NCBI RefSeq assembly: GCF_018122625.2
Contig: NZ_JAGQFT020000008.1
Span: 62,001-126,000, forward strand
Reading direction: 5' to 3'
Length of the DNA: 64,000 nucleotides
DNA from: Coralloluteibacterium stylophorae
Lineage (GTDB): Bacteria > Pseudomonadota > Gammaproteobacteria > Xanthomonadales > Xanthomonadaceae
In this document: one piece after another, positions 23,815 to 33,915 of the stretch
How positions within the stretch are numbered: position 1 is the first letter of the stretch
How the letters are laid out: each line of letters opens with the position of its first letter
The notes under the pieces: model-generated
What the model saw: the letters and a program-made list of their open reading frames with translations, nothing else
Database searches by the model: none
What the model was told of the DNA's origin: nothing
Made by a program: the position numbers and the translations under genes

Positions 23815-24816
23815 GTGATCGAGCTCCGGCAGATCCACAAGTCCTACCGCGTCGACGGTCGCGACGTTCCCGCGCTGCACCCGCTCGACCTGTCGATCGG
23901 CGCGGGCGAGGTGTTCGGCATCATCGGCCACTCCGGCGCCGGCAAGTCGACCCTGCTGCGGCTGCTGAACGGGCTGGAGACGCCCTCGGGCGGCAGCCTG
24001 ACAGTCGACGGCGTCGCCCTGGCCGGACTCGACGCCGACGGCCTGCGCACGCTGCGCCGGCGCGTCGGCATGATCTTCCAGCACTTCAACCTGCTCTCCG
24101 CGCGCACGGTGGCGGGCAACGTCGCCTTTCCGCTGGAGCTGGCCGGCACCCCCGCGGCCGAGCTCCGCAGCCGCGTGGCCGAGCTGCTCGCGACGGTCGG
24201 CCTGGAGGCGCACGCGGACAAGTATCCGGCGCAGCTCTCGGGTGGACAGAAGCAGCGCGTCGGCATCGCCCGCGCGCTGGCGACGCGGCCGAAGATCCTG
24301 CTCTGCGACGAGGCCACCAGCGCGCTCGACCCGCAGACCACCGCCGCGGTGCTCGACCTGCTGTCGACGATCAACCGCGAGCTCGGCCTGACCATCGTGC
24401 TGATCACCCACGAGATGGACGTCATCCGCCGCGTCTGCGACCGCGTGGCCGTACTCGACGCCGGTCATCTGGTGGAGGAAGGGCCGGTGACCCGGGTGTT
24501 CCTGCATCCACGGCATGCCACCACCCGCCGCTTCGTCGCCGAGGCCGAACACGTCGACGAGGAGCTGCTGCGCGGCGGCGTGCAGGGCACCGGCGACGTG
24601 CTGCGCCTGACCTTCCTCGGCGACGACACCTATGCGCCGGTGCTCGGGCGGGTGGCGCGCGAGACCGGCGTCGACTACTCGATCCTGGCCGGGCGCATCG
24701 ACCGCATCCGCGACACGCCCTACGGGCAGCTCACCGTCGCCCTCACCGGCGGCGACGTCGACGCCGCGCGGCGCACCTTCGAGGCCGCCGGCGTGCACGT
24801 GGAGGTCCTGCGCTGA
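23815..24816 (+). CDS. metN: Methionine ABC transporter ATP-binding protein MetN
   Basis: The 333-residue protein has a nucleotide-binding domain with Walker [10 protein letters not shown] (about residues 40-48), Q-loop FQHFNLL, signature [15 protein letters not shown], Walker [13 protein letters not shown] and H-loop ITHEMD. A C-terminal NIL domain (about 255-333) is the methionine-sensing regulatory module of MetN. The start is a GTG at 23815 ([14 protein letters not shown]), the position where MetN proteins begin; the upstream in-frame sequence is the non-coding repeat region. The stop overlaps metI (TGATG), and metQ follows, giving a complete methionine importer. No SAM riboswitch or MetJ-box-like array was recognised upstream. 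Confidence 0.95.
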   Translation: MIELRQIHKSYRVDGRDVPALHPLDLSIGAGEVFGIIGHSGAGKSTLLRLLNGLETPSGGSLTVDGVALAGLDADGLRTLRRRVGMIFQHFNLLSARTVAGNVAFPLELAGTPAAELRSRVAELLATVGLEAHADKYPAQLSGGQKQRVGIARALATRPKILLCDEATSALDPQTTAAVLDLLSTINRELGLTIVLITHEMDVIRRVCDRVAVLDAGHLVEEGPVTRVFLHPRHATTRRFVAEAEHVDEELLRGGVQGTGDVLRLTFLGDDTYAPVLGRVARETGVDYSILAGRIDRIRDTPYGQLTVALTGGDVDAARRTFEAAGVHVEVLR

Positions 24817-25490
24817 TGGACGCCCTGCTCCCCCATTTCGATGCCTACAAGTGGTCGGCGCTCGGCCAGGCCACGCTCGACACCCTGCTGATGCTCGCCG
24901 GCTCGCTGCCGCTGACCGTCCTCATCGGCCTGCCGCTCGGCGTAGCCCTGTTCCTGTGGTCGCCGCGCCAGACCGGGGCCCGGCCCGTCGTCTACGGCAG
25001 CCTCGCGCTGATGGTGAACGTGCTGCGCTCGGCGCCCTTCATCATCCTGATGATCGCGCTGATCCCGCTGACACGCGCGGTGATGGGCACCTCGCTCGGC
25101 GTGCGCGGCGCGATCCTGCCGCTGGTGGTGGGCGCGGCACCCTTCTACGCGCGCCTGGTCGAGACCGCGCTGCGCGAGGTCGACCGCGGCGTCATCGAGG
25201 CCGCCCAGGCCATGGGCGCGACCACCCGCCAGCTCGTGCTGCGCGTGCTGCTGCCCGAGGCGCGACCGGGCCTCGTCGCCGGCGCCACGGTCACCGCCAT
25301 CGCCCTGATCGGCTTCACCGCGATGGGCGGCGCGATCGGCTCCGGCGGCCTCGGCGACCTCGCCTACCGCGACGGCTACCAGCGCAACCAGACCGACGTG
25401 GCCGTGGTCACCGTGGTCGCGCTGCTGGTCCTGGTGCAGGTCCTGCAGGTCGTCGGCGACCGCCTGGTCGCACGCTACAGCCGGCGCTGA
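24816..25490 (+). CDS. metI: Methionine ABC transporter permease MetI
   Basis: The 224-residue inner-membrane protein has about five spans. The BPD-type coupling loop (EAAQAMGATTRQLVLRVLLPEARPG, about 128-152) contacts the MetN ATPase. The segments LRSAPFIILMIALIPLTR and GFTAMGGAIGSGGLGDLAYR are characteristic of MetI. ATG overlaps the metN stop by one base, indicating translational coupling. With MetN and the lipoprotein MetQ it forms the D/L-methionine uptake system. Nothing unusual is seen. Confidence 0.95.
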   Translation: MDALLPHFDAYKWSALGQATLDTLLMLAGSLPLTVLIGLPLGVALFLWSPRQTGARPVVYGSLALMVNVLRSAPFIILMIALIPLTRAVMGTSLGVRGAILPLVVGAAPFYARLVETALREVDRGVIEAAQAMGATTRQLVLRVLLPEARPGLVAGATVTAIALIGFTAMGGAIGSGGLGDLAYRDGYQRNQTDVAVVTVVALLVLVQVLQVVGDRLVARYSRR

Positions 25491-25527
25491 GCGCGCCTTC
25501 CCTTCGTCCGCCTTCCGGAGTCACCGC

Positions 25528-26343
25528 ATGCGCTTCCGCCCCGCCCTTTTCGCTCTCGCGCTCGCGCTCGCCACCGCGACGCTCGCCGCCTGCTCGCCGG
25601 GCGAGGGTGGCGACGCCGACGGCGGCAGGCGCCTCAGCGTCGCCGCCACCGCGATCCCGCACGCCGAGATCCTCGAGCAGGTCGAGCCGATGCTGGCCGC
25701 GCAGGGCATCGAACTCGACGTGCGCGTGTTCAACGACTACGTGCAGCCCAACGACCAGGTCGTGCAGAGGCAGATCGACGTCAACTACTTCCAGACCGAG
25801 CCCTACCTCGAGGCCTACAAGCGCGACCGCGGGGCCGAGCTGGTGACCGTGGTCGGCGTGCACATCGAGCCCTTCGGCGCCTACTCGCGCCGCTACGACA
25901 GCCTCGAGGCCCTGCCCGAGGGCGCGAGCGTGGTGATCCCGAACGATCCCTCCAACAACAGCCGCGCGCTGATCCTGCTGCACCGCGCGGGGCTGATCCA
26001 GCTCGCCGACCCGGGCAACGCGCTGTCGACGCTCCGCGACATCACCGCCAACCCGAAGAACCTCCAGTTCCGCGAGCTCGACTCGGCGATGCTGCCGCGC
26101 GTGCTGGACGAGGCGGACCTGGCGCTGATCAACACCAACTACGCGCTCGATGCCGGCCTGAAGCCGACGGAGGACGCGCTGGCCATCGAGAGCAGCGATT
26201 CGCCCTACGTGAACTTCCTGGTCGCCCGCCCGGACAACCGCGACGACCCGCGCGTGCAGGCCCTCGCGCAGGCGTTGACCAGCGAGACGGTGAAGCGGTT
26301 CATCGAGGAGAAGTACCAGGGCGCGGTGCTGCCGGCGTTCTGA
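25528..26343 (+). CDS. metQ: Methionine-binding lipoprotein MetQ
   Basis: The 271-residue protein has a lipoprotein signal (TATLAAC, lipidation at Cys22) and an NLPA-type binding domain. Diagnostic stretches are ATAIPHAEILEQV (about 36-48), YVQPNDQVVQRQIDVNYFQTEPYL (about 70-93), VVIPNDPSNNSRAL (about 132-145) and LINTNYALDAGL. It captures methionine in the periplasm and delivers it to MetI/MetN. It is encoded 37 bases after metI with a GGAG-type ribosome-binding site. A heptad array follows 14 bases after the stop. Confidence 0.95.
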   Translation: MRFRPALFALALALATATLAACSPGEGGDADGGRRLSVAATAIPHAEILEQVEPMLAAQGIELDVRVFNDYVQPNDQVVQRQIDVNYFQTEPYLEAYKRDRGAELVTVVGVHIEPFGAYSRRYDSLEALPEGASVVIPNDPSNNSRALILLHRAGLIQLADPGNALSTLRDITANPKNLQFRELDSAMLPRVLDEADLALINTNYALDAGLKPTEDALAIESSDSPYVNFLVARPDNRDDPRVQALAQALTSETVKRFIEEKYQGAVLPAF

Positions 26344-26357
26344 TCGCGCTGAGAGTC

Positions 26358-26399
26358 GGGAATCGGGAATCGGGAATCGGGAATCGGGAATCGGGAATC
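26358..26399. repeat. Six tandem GGGAATC heptads
   Basis: Six exact copies of GGGAATC run from 26358 to 26399, immediately downstream of metQ and upstream of the M14 peptidase gene. They are G-rich on the plus strand and able in principle to form a G-quadruplex from GGG tracts with 4-base loops. Confidence 0.9.
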
Positions 26400-26530
26400 G
26401 CAGGATGATCCGGGGCCCCGAGGCGCGTCCGGGCGTCCCTCGCTCCTCATCCCTCACTTCTCGCTTCGACCAGGGCAACGCACAATCGCCCGATCGCGGC
26501 CGCCCCTCCCCGCGGCCGTCCGGGGAATCC

Positions 26531-29503
26531 ATGCAGCGTCTTCTCGCCTTCGCCCTCGTGGGCCTCGCCGGTGCGGCCCAGGCCGCCGACGGGCTCGAAT
26601 CGCACTTTGCCCGCGATCCCGCGCAGGCGGTGGACGCGGCCTACGGCGCCAAGATCGCCGAGTACACGACCGACGCCGACTTCAACACCATCCTGACCGG
26701 CTACCTGCCGGCCTCGGCCAGCGTGCCGACGCCGATGGCGGCGCTCGGCGACGTGGCCGGGGCCCCGAACAGGCTGCCGCGCCTGCAGGTCGTCCACGAC
26801 TACTTCCGCTCGCTCGAGCAGGCCAGCCCGCGGGTGAAGGTGTTCCCCATCGGCCGCTCCGAGGAAGGCCGCGAGATGATCGCGGTGGCGATCGCCGACG
26901 AGGCGCTGATCGCCGACCTCGAGGCCAACCGCGAGCGCATGGCGCAACTCGCCGATCCGCGCCGCATCGGCATGGACGATGCCCGTGCCGATGCGCTGAT
27001 CGCGCGGACCACGCCGGTCTACTACCTCACCGGCACCATCCATTCCACCGAGACCGGCACGCCGACCTCGCTGATGGAACTGGCCTATCGCCTGACCGTC
27101 GACGAGGCGCCCTACATCCGGGCCATCCGCCGCAACGTGATCACCCTGATCACGCCGGTGGTCGAGCCCGACGGCTGGGAGCGCATGGTCGACGTCTACG
27201 ACTGGCACCGCGCGCACCCGGACCGGCCGACCCCGCCGCTGCTGTACTGGGGCCACTACGTCGCCCACGACAACAACCGCGACGCGATGGTCGCGTCGCT
27301 CGCGCTGACCCGCAACGTCATCGACACCTTCGATCGCTGGCATCCGCTGGTGCTGCACGACCTGCACGAGTCGGTGCCCTTCCTCTACGACAACACCATC
27401 GGGGCGCCGCCCTACAACGCCTGGATCGATCCGCTGCTGGTCGGCGAGTGGCAGCAGCTCGGCTGGAACAACGTGCAGACGCTGACCCGGCTCGGCCTGC
27501 CGGGCGTGTTCACCCACGGCGAGTTCGACACCTGGAGCCCGGGCTACCTGATGTTCATCGCGGCGATGCACAACGGCATCAGCCGCCTGTACGAGACCTT
27601 CGGCAACGGTGGCGCCGACACCGTCGAGCGCATCCTCGATCCCGCCGACTACGCACGCACCTGGTACCGCCCCAGTCCGCCGCGGGCGCAGGTGCTGTGG
27701 TCGCAGCGCAACAACAACAACTACTCGCAGAGCGGCATGCTCGCGGCGCTCGACTACTTCGCGCAGAACACCGACACCTTCATGCGCACGTTCTGGCTGA
27801 AGTCGAAGCGCGCGGTGGGCAAGCCCGCGGATGCCGGCCCGGCCGGCTACGTGCTGACGGCCGACGACCCGCGCGGGCCCGCCCAGGCCCAGCTGCTGGA
27901 GGTGCTCGCGCGGCAGAAGGTCGAGGTGCACCGGCTCGACGCGCCGCTGACCGTGCAGTGGCCGGCCGCCGCACGCATCGCCGCGCCGGGCCCGGATGCG
28001 AAGCGGGACGAGCCGGCCGAGGGCGGCGAGGCGCAGCCCGGCGCGCCGCGCAGCCGCACCTTTCCTGCGGGCAGTTTCGTGGTGCGCATGGACCAGCCGT
28101 ACTCGCGCATCGCCGACACCCTGCTCGACCGCCAGTACTGGGCCCCGGACGATCCGCAGAAGCATCCCTACGACGACACCGGCTGGTCGCTGGGCGACCA
28201 GTTCGGCGTCGACGTCGAGCGCGTGGTCGATCCGGCCCTGCTGGCGGCGCCGATGCGCGCGGCCGCGCCGACGCCCGCGGATCTCGCGCGCATCGACGGC
28301 AGCGGCGGCGTCCATGTTGTCGCGAACGCCGCCACCGCCGAACTCGCCTCGCTGCGCTTCGCGGCTGCGGACGCGGGCATCGAGATCGCCACCGCCCCCT
28401 TCTCCGCCGGCGGCCGCGAGTTCGCCGCCGGCAGCCTCCTCGTGCGCGGCGACGTGGCGCCGCACCTGCGCGCGCTGGGCCTGTCCGCGACCGCGCTGGC
28501 CGCCGCGCCCGAGGTCGCCACCCGGCGCCTGCGCACGCCGAAGGTGGCGCTCCTGCACAGCTGGCTCGGCACCCAGACCGAGGGCTGGTGGCGCATGGCG
28601 CTCGACGGCCTCGGCATCGACTACGACTACGTCAGCACCCAGGACGTGGCCCGGGACGCGCGCCTGCTGTCGCGCTACGACGTGGTGCTGTTCGGCCCCG
28701 TCGGGGGCGACCCCCGGCTCGTCGTCGACGGCCTGCCCATGAACGGCGCGCCGATCCCGTGGAAGAGCACGTCGCTCACGCCGAACATCGGCCGCATCGA
28801 CGCCACCGACGACATCCGCCCGGGCCTCGGCGGCGCCGGCGTCGAGCACCTGAAGCGCTTCGTGCGCGATGGCGGCCTGCTGGTCGTGGCCGAGGACACC
28901 GCCGAGCTCGCCATCGCGTACGGCCTCGCGCCGGGCGTGCGCGTCGCCGAGGTCGACGACCTGCGCATCGCCGGCACCCTGGTACGTGCGCAGCCGACCG
29001 AGACGCCGAGCCCGGTCACCTGGGGCTACGGTCGGCCGTTCACCGTCTACAGCGCCGGCGGGCTGGCCTTCGAGGTCAGCAACCAGGTCGGTGGCGACGC
29101 CCGCGTGGAGACCGCCGCCGACTACCGGCGGCCGACCGGCCGCGGCGACGCCGACGACATCGACATGCCGCAGGGCCCCGGCTATGTCGCGCCGCCGACC
29201 CTGCCGGACGTGAAACCGTGGCAGGCGGTGCCGCTCAATGCCGAACAGATGCGCAACAACCTGCGCCTCCTTCCCGAGGAGCAGCGCCCGCGCGCCCTGC
29301 TGCGCTTCGCCGAGGCCGACCGGCTGCTGGTCTCGGGCCTGCTCGACCACGGCGACGCGCTGGCCGAGCGTGCGGCGGTGGTCGACGCCCGCCTGGGCGA
29401 CGGCCACGTGCTGCTGTTCGGCATCAACCCGCTGTACCGCGCAGCGACGCTCGGCAGCTATCCGCTGGTCACCAACGCGATCCTCAACCACGACGCGCTC
29501 TAG
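26531..29503 (+). CDS. Large M14-family zinc carboxypeptidase-like protein, secreted
   Basis: The 990-residue protein has a signal peptide (LLAFALVGLAGAAQAAD) and an N-terminal M14 domain (about residues 80-400). Zinc ligands appear as HSTE (H171, E174 in GTIHSTETGT) and, about 100 residues on, a histidine in VLHDLHESVPF. A long C-terminal part follows (about 420-980). Within it, VALLHSWLGTQTEGWW and LLSRYDVVLFGPVGG resemble the class-I glutamine-amidotransferase-like domain often fused to M14 peptidases. The substrate is unknown; related proteins may trim peptides or peptidoglycan in the periplasm. Start 26531 places the signal peptide correctly. It is monocistronic. Confidence 0.88.
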   Translation: MQRLLAFALVGLAGAAQAADGLESHFARDPAQAVDAAYGAKIAEYTTDADFNTILTGYLPASASVPTPMAALGDVAGAPNRLPRLQVVHDYFRSLEQASPRVKVFPIGRSEEGREMIAVAIADEALIADLEANRERMAQLADPRRIGMDDARADALIARTTPVYYLTGTIHSTETGTPTSLMELAYRLTVDEAPYIRAIRRNVITLITPVVEPDGWERMVDVYDWHRAHPDRPTPPLLYWGHYVAHDNNRDAMVASLALTRNVIDTFDRWHPLVLHDLHESVPFLYDNTIGAPPYNAWIDPLLVGEWQQLGWNNVQTLTRLGLPGVFTHGEFDTWSPGYLMFIAAMHNGISRLYETFGNGGADTVERILDPADYARTWYRPSPPRAQVLWSQRNNNNYSQSGMLAALDYFAQNTDTFMRTFWLKSKRAVGKPADAGPAGYVLTADDPRGPAQAQLLEVLARQKVEVHRLDAPLTVQWPAAARIAAPGPDAKRDEPAEGGEAQPGAPRSRTFPAGSFVVRMDQPYSRIADTLLDRQYWAPDDPQKHPYDDTGWSLGDQFGVDVERVVDPALLAAPMRAAAPTPADLARIDGSGGVHVVANAATAELASLRFAAADAGIEIATAPFSAGGREFAAGSLLVRGDVAPHLRALGLSATALAAAPEVATRRLRTPKVALLHSWLGTQTEGWWRMALDGLGIDYDYVSTQDVARDARLLSRYDVVLFGPVGGDPRLVVDGLPMNGAPIPWKSTSLTPNIGRIDATDDIRPGLGGAGVEHLKRFVRDGGLLVVAEDTAELAIAYGLAPGVRVAEVDDLRIAGTLVRAQPTETPSPVTWGYGRPFTVYSAGGLAFEVSNQVGGDARVETAADYRRPTGRGDADDIDMPQGPGYVAPPTLPDVKPWQAVPLNAEQMRNNLRLLPEEQRPRALLRFAEADRLLVSGLLDHGDALAERAAVVDARLGDGHVLLFGINPLYRAATLGSYPLVTNAILNHDAL

Positions 29504-29528
29504 CGCGTCGGGAGCCGGGAGCGCCTTA

Positions 29529-29551
29529 CGGGAGCGGCTTCGGCCGCGACC
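29529..29551. repeat. REP-like palindrome with UUCG loop
   Basis: The core CGGGAGCGGCTTCGGCCGCGA forms a hairpin GCGGC-TTCG-GCCGC (29534-29547). It lies in the gap between the convergent M14 peptidase and MOSC genes. A near-identical copy (19 of 21 bases) occurs in reverse at 45328-45348. Confidence 0.6.
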
Positions 29552-29582
29552 GGTGTCCGGGGTCGCGGGCGGAGCCGATCCG

Positions 29583-30389
29583 TCATCCCAGCACCTCCAC
29601 CGGATCGCCGATGCGCAGCCTGCCCTGCCCGCGGGCGATCAGGTTGATGCCGAAGGTGATGCCGCGCTCGCCGCGGCGATAGGTCTTGAGCGTGGCCAGC
29701 GGCTCGCCGTCGGCCGCACGCAGCCCGGAGTCGGGATCGACTGTGGTGAACACGCAGCGGGTGCAGGGCCCGGGCGCCTCGAACTCGAGCGCGCCGATGC
29801 GCAGCCGCCGCCAGCCGTCCTCGGCGTGCGGCGGACAGGCGCCGATGACCAGGTTCGGGCGGAAGCGGCGCATCGACATGGCCCGGCCCACACGCGCCGA
29901 CAGCGCATCGACCGCCGCCTGCGACACCAGCAGCAACGGGAATCCGTCGGCGAAGCTGACCTCGGCGCCGGAATCCGCATGCCCCGCAGCCACCGGCCGG
30001 TGCGCCGCCGCATCCATGCACACCAGGCGCACCGGCACGCCGAGCGCCTGCGTGAACCAGGCATCGGCGTCCGCACCGACGTGCGCCGCCTGCACGCTGT
30101 CCTTCCACACCGTCACCGCGATGCGGCGCGCCCCGGCCGCCGGCGTCCCGATCTCGAGCGGCGGCAGCTGCGCGTCTCCGCCGGCGTGCACGCGCAGGCC
30201 GCCCTCGCGCAGCTCGGGCCGCAGCCCGACCAGCGCGCCGTGCTGGCGGCCGGTGACGAAGCGGCCCGCGGCATCGACCAGCATGTAGCGCCGGTCGTGC
30301 TCGGGACCGCGCGGTTCGATGGCGACGGCATCCAGGTCGAGACCGGCGCATGACTTGATGGGATGGATGCGGATGCCGGCCAGATGCAT
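29583..30389 (-). CDS. MOSC-domain protein (YcbX-like)
   Basis: The 268-residue protein has an N-terminal MOSC_N beta-barrel (HLAGIRIHPIKSCAGLDLD, about residues 2-20) and a C-terminal MOSC domain. The family cysteine lies in ALEFEAPGPCTRCVFTTVDPDSG, and the end has FGINLIARGQGRLRIGDPVEVL. MOSC proteins are thought to handle molybdenum cofactor or related sulfur chemistry; E. coli YcbX works in detoxification of N-hydroxylated bases. The exact reaction here is unknown. The start at 30389 gives the conserved N-terminus. It is convergent with the M14 peptidase gene. Confidence 0.88.
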   Translation of the reverse strand: MHLAGIRIHPIKSCAGLDLDAVAIEPRGPEHDRRYMLVDAAGRFVTGRQHGALVGLRPELREGGLRVHAGGDAQLPPLEIGTPAAGARRIAVTVWKDSVQAAHVGADADAWFTQALGVPVRLVCMDAAAHRPVAAGHADSGAEVSFADGFPLLLVSQAAVDALSARVGRAMSMRRFRPNLVIGACPPHAEDGWRRLRIGALEFEAPGPCTRCVFTTVDPDSGLRAADGEPLATLKTYRRGERGITFGINLIARGQGRLRIGDPVEVLG

Positions 30390-30547
30390 GCGCGCAGGAT
30401 AGCCGCCCCTTCACCGGCCATGGACCGGCGCTGGCCGAAGGTGCGGGTCGCATCGTCCGTCGCGCCGGCGCATCGCCGTCCCGGCGACCGGCGCGGCGTC
30501 GATCCGCCGCCGCCACGGCGCGCCCGCCACCCATGGAAGCCGTCACC

Positions 30548-30985
30548 ATGCATCGAGCACATTTCGCCCTCGCCGCCCTGGCCCTCGCCGCCGTACTGCC
30601 GCTGGCGGCCTGCGACAAGGATCCCTACGACACGCCGGTCGATCCGCCGCCGGTGCGCACCGGCCGCGACATGGACACCAGCACGGCGCCGGACGAGGCC
30701 GTCGAGGACGCCGCCACCGTCAACGAGCGCAGCGTGCCGCCGCAGCGTGCGGACCTGGCACGTCCCGATCCGGCAGGCCTGCCCGCCGAGGGCCCGGTGA
30801 CCTCGCCCGCCGATCGCTACGAGGCGGCGATCGAGGGCTGCCAGAACCTGCCGGAGGAGGAACGGGGGCGCTGCCGCGACGAGGCCGAGGCGCTGCGCCA
30901 GCAGAGCCGGGAGAACCAGGATGAGGGCGGGCAGGGCGAAGGTGCGCAGGAGGGAGGCGACGCGCAGGATCAGTCCCGCTCCTGA
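30548..30985 (+). CDS. Small acidic lipoprotein of unknown function
   Basis: The 145-residue product begins with a lipoprotein signal (AAVLPLAAC, lipidation at Cys22). The mature part is acidic, Pro/Glu-rich and largely disordered in appearance. One helical segment (SPADRYEAAIEGCQNLPEEERGRCRDEAEAL, about 96-126, written here only to locate it by its two cysteines at about 107 and 118) could form a disulfide-stabilised hairpin. The tail is Gln/Gly/Glu-rich. ATG 30548 is chosen over 30533 because it puts Arg3 directly before the hydrophobic core. A strong terminator follows at 31016-31042. I do not recognise the family. Confidence 0.7.
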   Translation: MHRAHFALAALALAAVLPLAACDKDPYDTPVDPPPVRTGRDMDTSTAPDEAVEDAATVNERSVPPQRADLARPDPAGLPAEGPVTSPADRYEAAIEGCQNLPEEERGRCRDEAEALRQQSRENQDEGGQGEGAQEGGDAQDQSRS

Positions 30986-31015
30986 TCCACCGCCGCGCCC
31001 ACGCCGCGGACACGA

Positions 31016-31042
31016 AAAAGGCCCGCGGCGTGCGGGCCTTTT
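31016..31042. terminator. Bidirectional hairpin terminator
   Basis: This is a perfect 11-bp inverted repeat (AAAAGGCCCGC and its complement) around a 5-base loop. It carries A4 on one side and T4 on the other, so it can end transcripts from both directions. It lies between the convergent lipoprotein and 80-residue protein genes. Confidence 0.85.
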
Positions 31043-31073
31043 CTTTGGCTCTCGATGCGTTCCGGCGCCGCCG

Positions 31074-31316
31074 TCACCCGCCGAAGCGGCGGACGTAGTC
31101 GCGTTCTTCCATCACCCGCTCCACCTCGCTCTCGGCCAGGTCCGGTGCGGCGTAGACCGCGTACACGACCTTCCCCTCCTCGCGATGCTCGTGATGCAGC
31201 CGGTATCGCGACTGGCCGCTGCCGGTGTTCTCGGGATAGTGGATCGGCGCTTCCTTCCGGGTGCCGAATTCGAGTTCGGAATTGTCGACGGTACCGCCGA
31301 CGAACAGTGCTCGCAT
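31074..31316 (-). CDS. Conserved-looking 80-residue hypothetical protein
   Basis: The protein begins MRALFVGGTVDNSELEF and has a mixed-charge body with HYPENTGSGQSRYRLHH, a strand (GKVVYAVYAAP) and a C-terminal helix (ESEVERVMEERDYVRRFGG). The balanced hydrophobic strands and sensible start suggest a real small cytoplasmic protein. No signal peptide, membrane helix or known motif is visible. It is followed by a strong terminator and lies downstream of the glycine-zipper gene on the same strand. Function unknown. Confidence 0.65.
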   Translation of the reverse strand: MRALFVGGTVDNSELEFGTRKEAPIHYPENTGSGQSRYRLHHEHREEGKVVYAVYAAPDLAESEVERVMEERDYVRRFGG

Positions 31317-31389
31317 GGTCTACCTCGTCAGTCGAGACGTCTGGAGATGGACGGGCGCCGGGGCGGCGCCCCCACACCCTGCACCCAAG

Positions 31390-31430
31390 CGCGCGGCCGC
31401 GCCACCTGGCGGGGTGGACGCGGCCGCGCG
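31390..31430. terminator. Long GC-rich hairpin after the glycine-zipper gene
   Basis: Two perfect 12-base arms (CGCGCGGCCGCG and complement) are separated by 17 bases. The hairpin begins 6 bases past the stop of the gene at 31436-31786. There is no T tract, so it may act as an mRNA-stabilising or Rho-assisting structure rather than an intrinsic terminator. Confidence 0.5.
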
Positions 31431-31435
31431 GCGGC

Positions 31436-31786
31436 TCAGCGGATCGACTCGCAATGACGCTCGTAGACGGTCTCGTACGAGTTGTTCTGGTTGTGCTCCT
31501 GGATCTTGTTGCCGGCGATGCCGCCGCCGATGGCGCCGGCGGCCGTGGCGATCTTCCTGCCGCTGCCGCCGCCGACCTGGTTGCCCAGCAGGCCACCGGC
31601 CACCGCGCCGATCGCGGTACCGGCGATCTGGTTCTCGTCCTTGACTTCCTTCTGGCGCTGCACCGGCACGTCACGGCAGCGCACACCGTCGTCGTAGTCG
31701 TAGTCCCAGTCGGAGGACTGCGCTGCGGCACCGGCGCTCAGCGCGAGGCCGAGGACACCGGCGAACAGGGGAAGCGTGGTCTTCAT
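31436..31786 (-). CDS. Glycine-zipper 2TM-domain envelope protein
   Basis: The 116-residue protein has a signal peptide (LFAGVLGLALSAGAAAQ), a short acidic/aromatic stretch (DWDYDYDDG) and a glycine-zipper region. The latter runs IAGTAIGAVAGGLLGNQVGG followed by AGAIGGGIAGNKIQE (about residues 54-95). This is the pattern of the Rickettsia 17-kDa antigen-like family, common in outer-membrane and envelope proteins. Two cysteines (about 37 and 112) could pair. No lipobox is seen, so it is probably periplasmic or inserted in the outer membrane. The role is inferred to be envelope integrity. Confidence 0.82.
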   Translation of the reverse strand: MKTTLPLFAGVLGLALSAGAAAQSSDWDYDYDDGVRCRDVPVQRQKEVKDENQIAGTAIGAVAGGLLGNQVGGGSGRKIATAAGAIGGGIAGNKIQEHNQNNSYETVYERHCESIR

Positions 31787-31884
31787 TGCGGATCTCCGGG
31801 GAAACTGGTCCCGACGCTAGATCCGGGTTCGTCATGCGCATGTAAACCGGCGACCGCGCTCCCGGCCGCGGTTCATTCAGGCCT

Positions 31885-33708
<1,824 letters not shown>

Positions 33709-33791
33709 ACCGGGGACGTTCCTGTCGAGGTGACGAAGCGGGGAATTCTACGCGCGCCGGCATGAGCGACAGCCCGCCGGCGCCTGCGCTC

Positions 33792-33829
33792 CGGACAGCG
33801 GCCGGACACACGGCGGACACCGGCGGACA
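33792..33829 (+). promoter_or_regulatory. Four CGGACA repeats on one helical face (candidate upstream activator sites)
   Basis: CGGACA occurs at 33792, 33803, 33814 and 33824, with spacings of 11, 11 and 10 bases. The run ends about 35 bases before the -24 element of the candidate sigma-54 promoter. The position (about -100 to -60) and periodicity suit a binding array for the NtrC-type regulator encoded in the module. Assignment is inference. Confidence 0.5.
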
Positions 33830-33862
33830 CGGCTGATGCGCATTCAAAACAGCAACTTGCGG

Positions 33863-33879
33863 TTGGCACGGTTGCTGCT
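33863..33879 (+). promoter_or_regulatory. Candidate sigma-54 promoter of the efflux module
   Basis: TTGGCACGGTTGCTGCT has the invariant GG (33865-33866) and GC (33877-33878) separated by exactly 10 bases. The -24 box is a perfect TTGGCACG, and the -12 box (CTGCT) differs by one base from TTGCT. Predicted transcription start is near 33890, giving a ~26-base leader to the ATG at 33916. Confidence 0.6.
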
Positions 33880-33915
33880 GGGGAGAGATGCCCTCCCCAC
33901 CTGCGCACGTTCCCG

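Noticed and set aside
23700..23815. SAM or SAH riboswitch before metN
   Set aside because: No conserved SAM-I, SAM-II or SAH aptamer core was recognised in the 115 bases before the start.
33709..33915. glmS ribozyme or small-RNA target leader upstream of glmS
   Set aside because: No glmS ribozyme core was recognised, and that ribozyme is typical of Firmicutes. The minus-strand leader is short.
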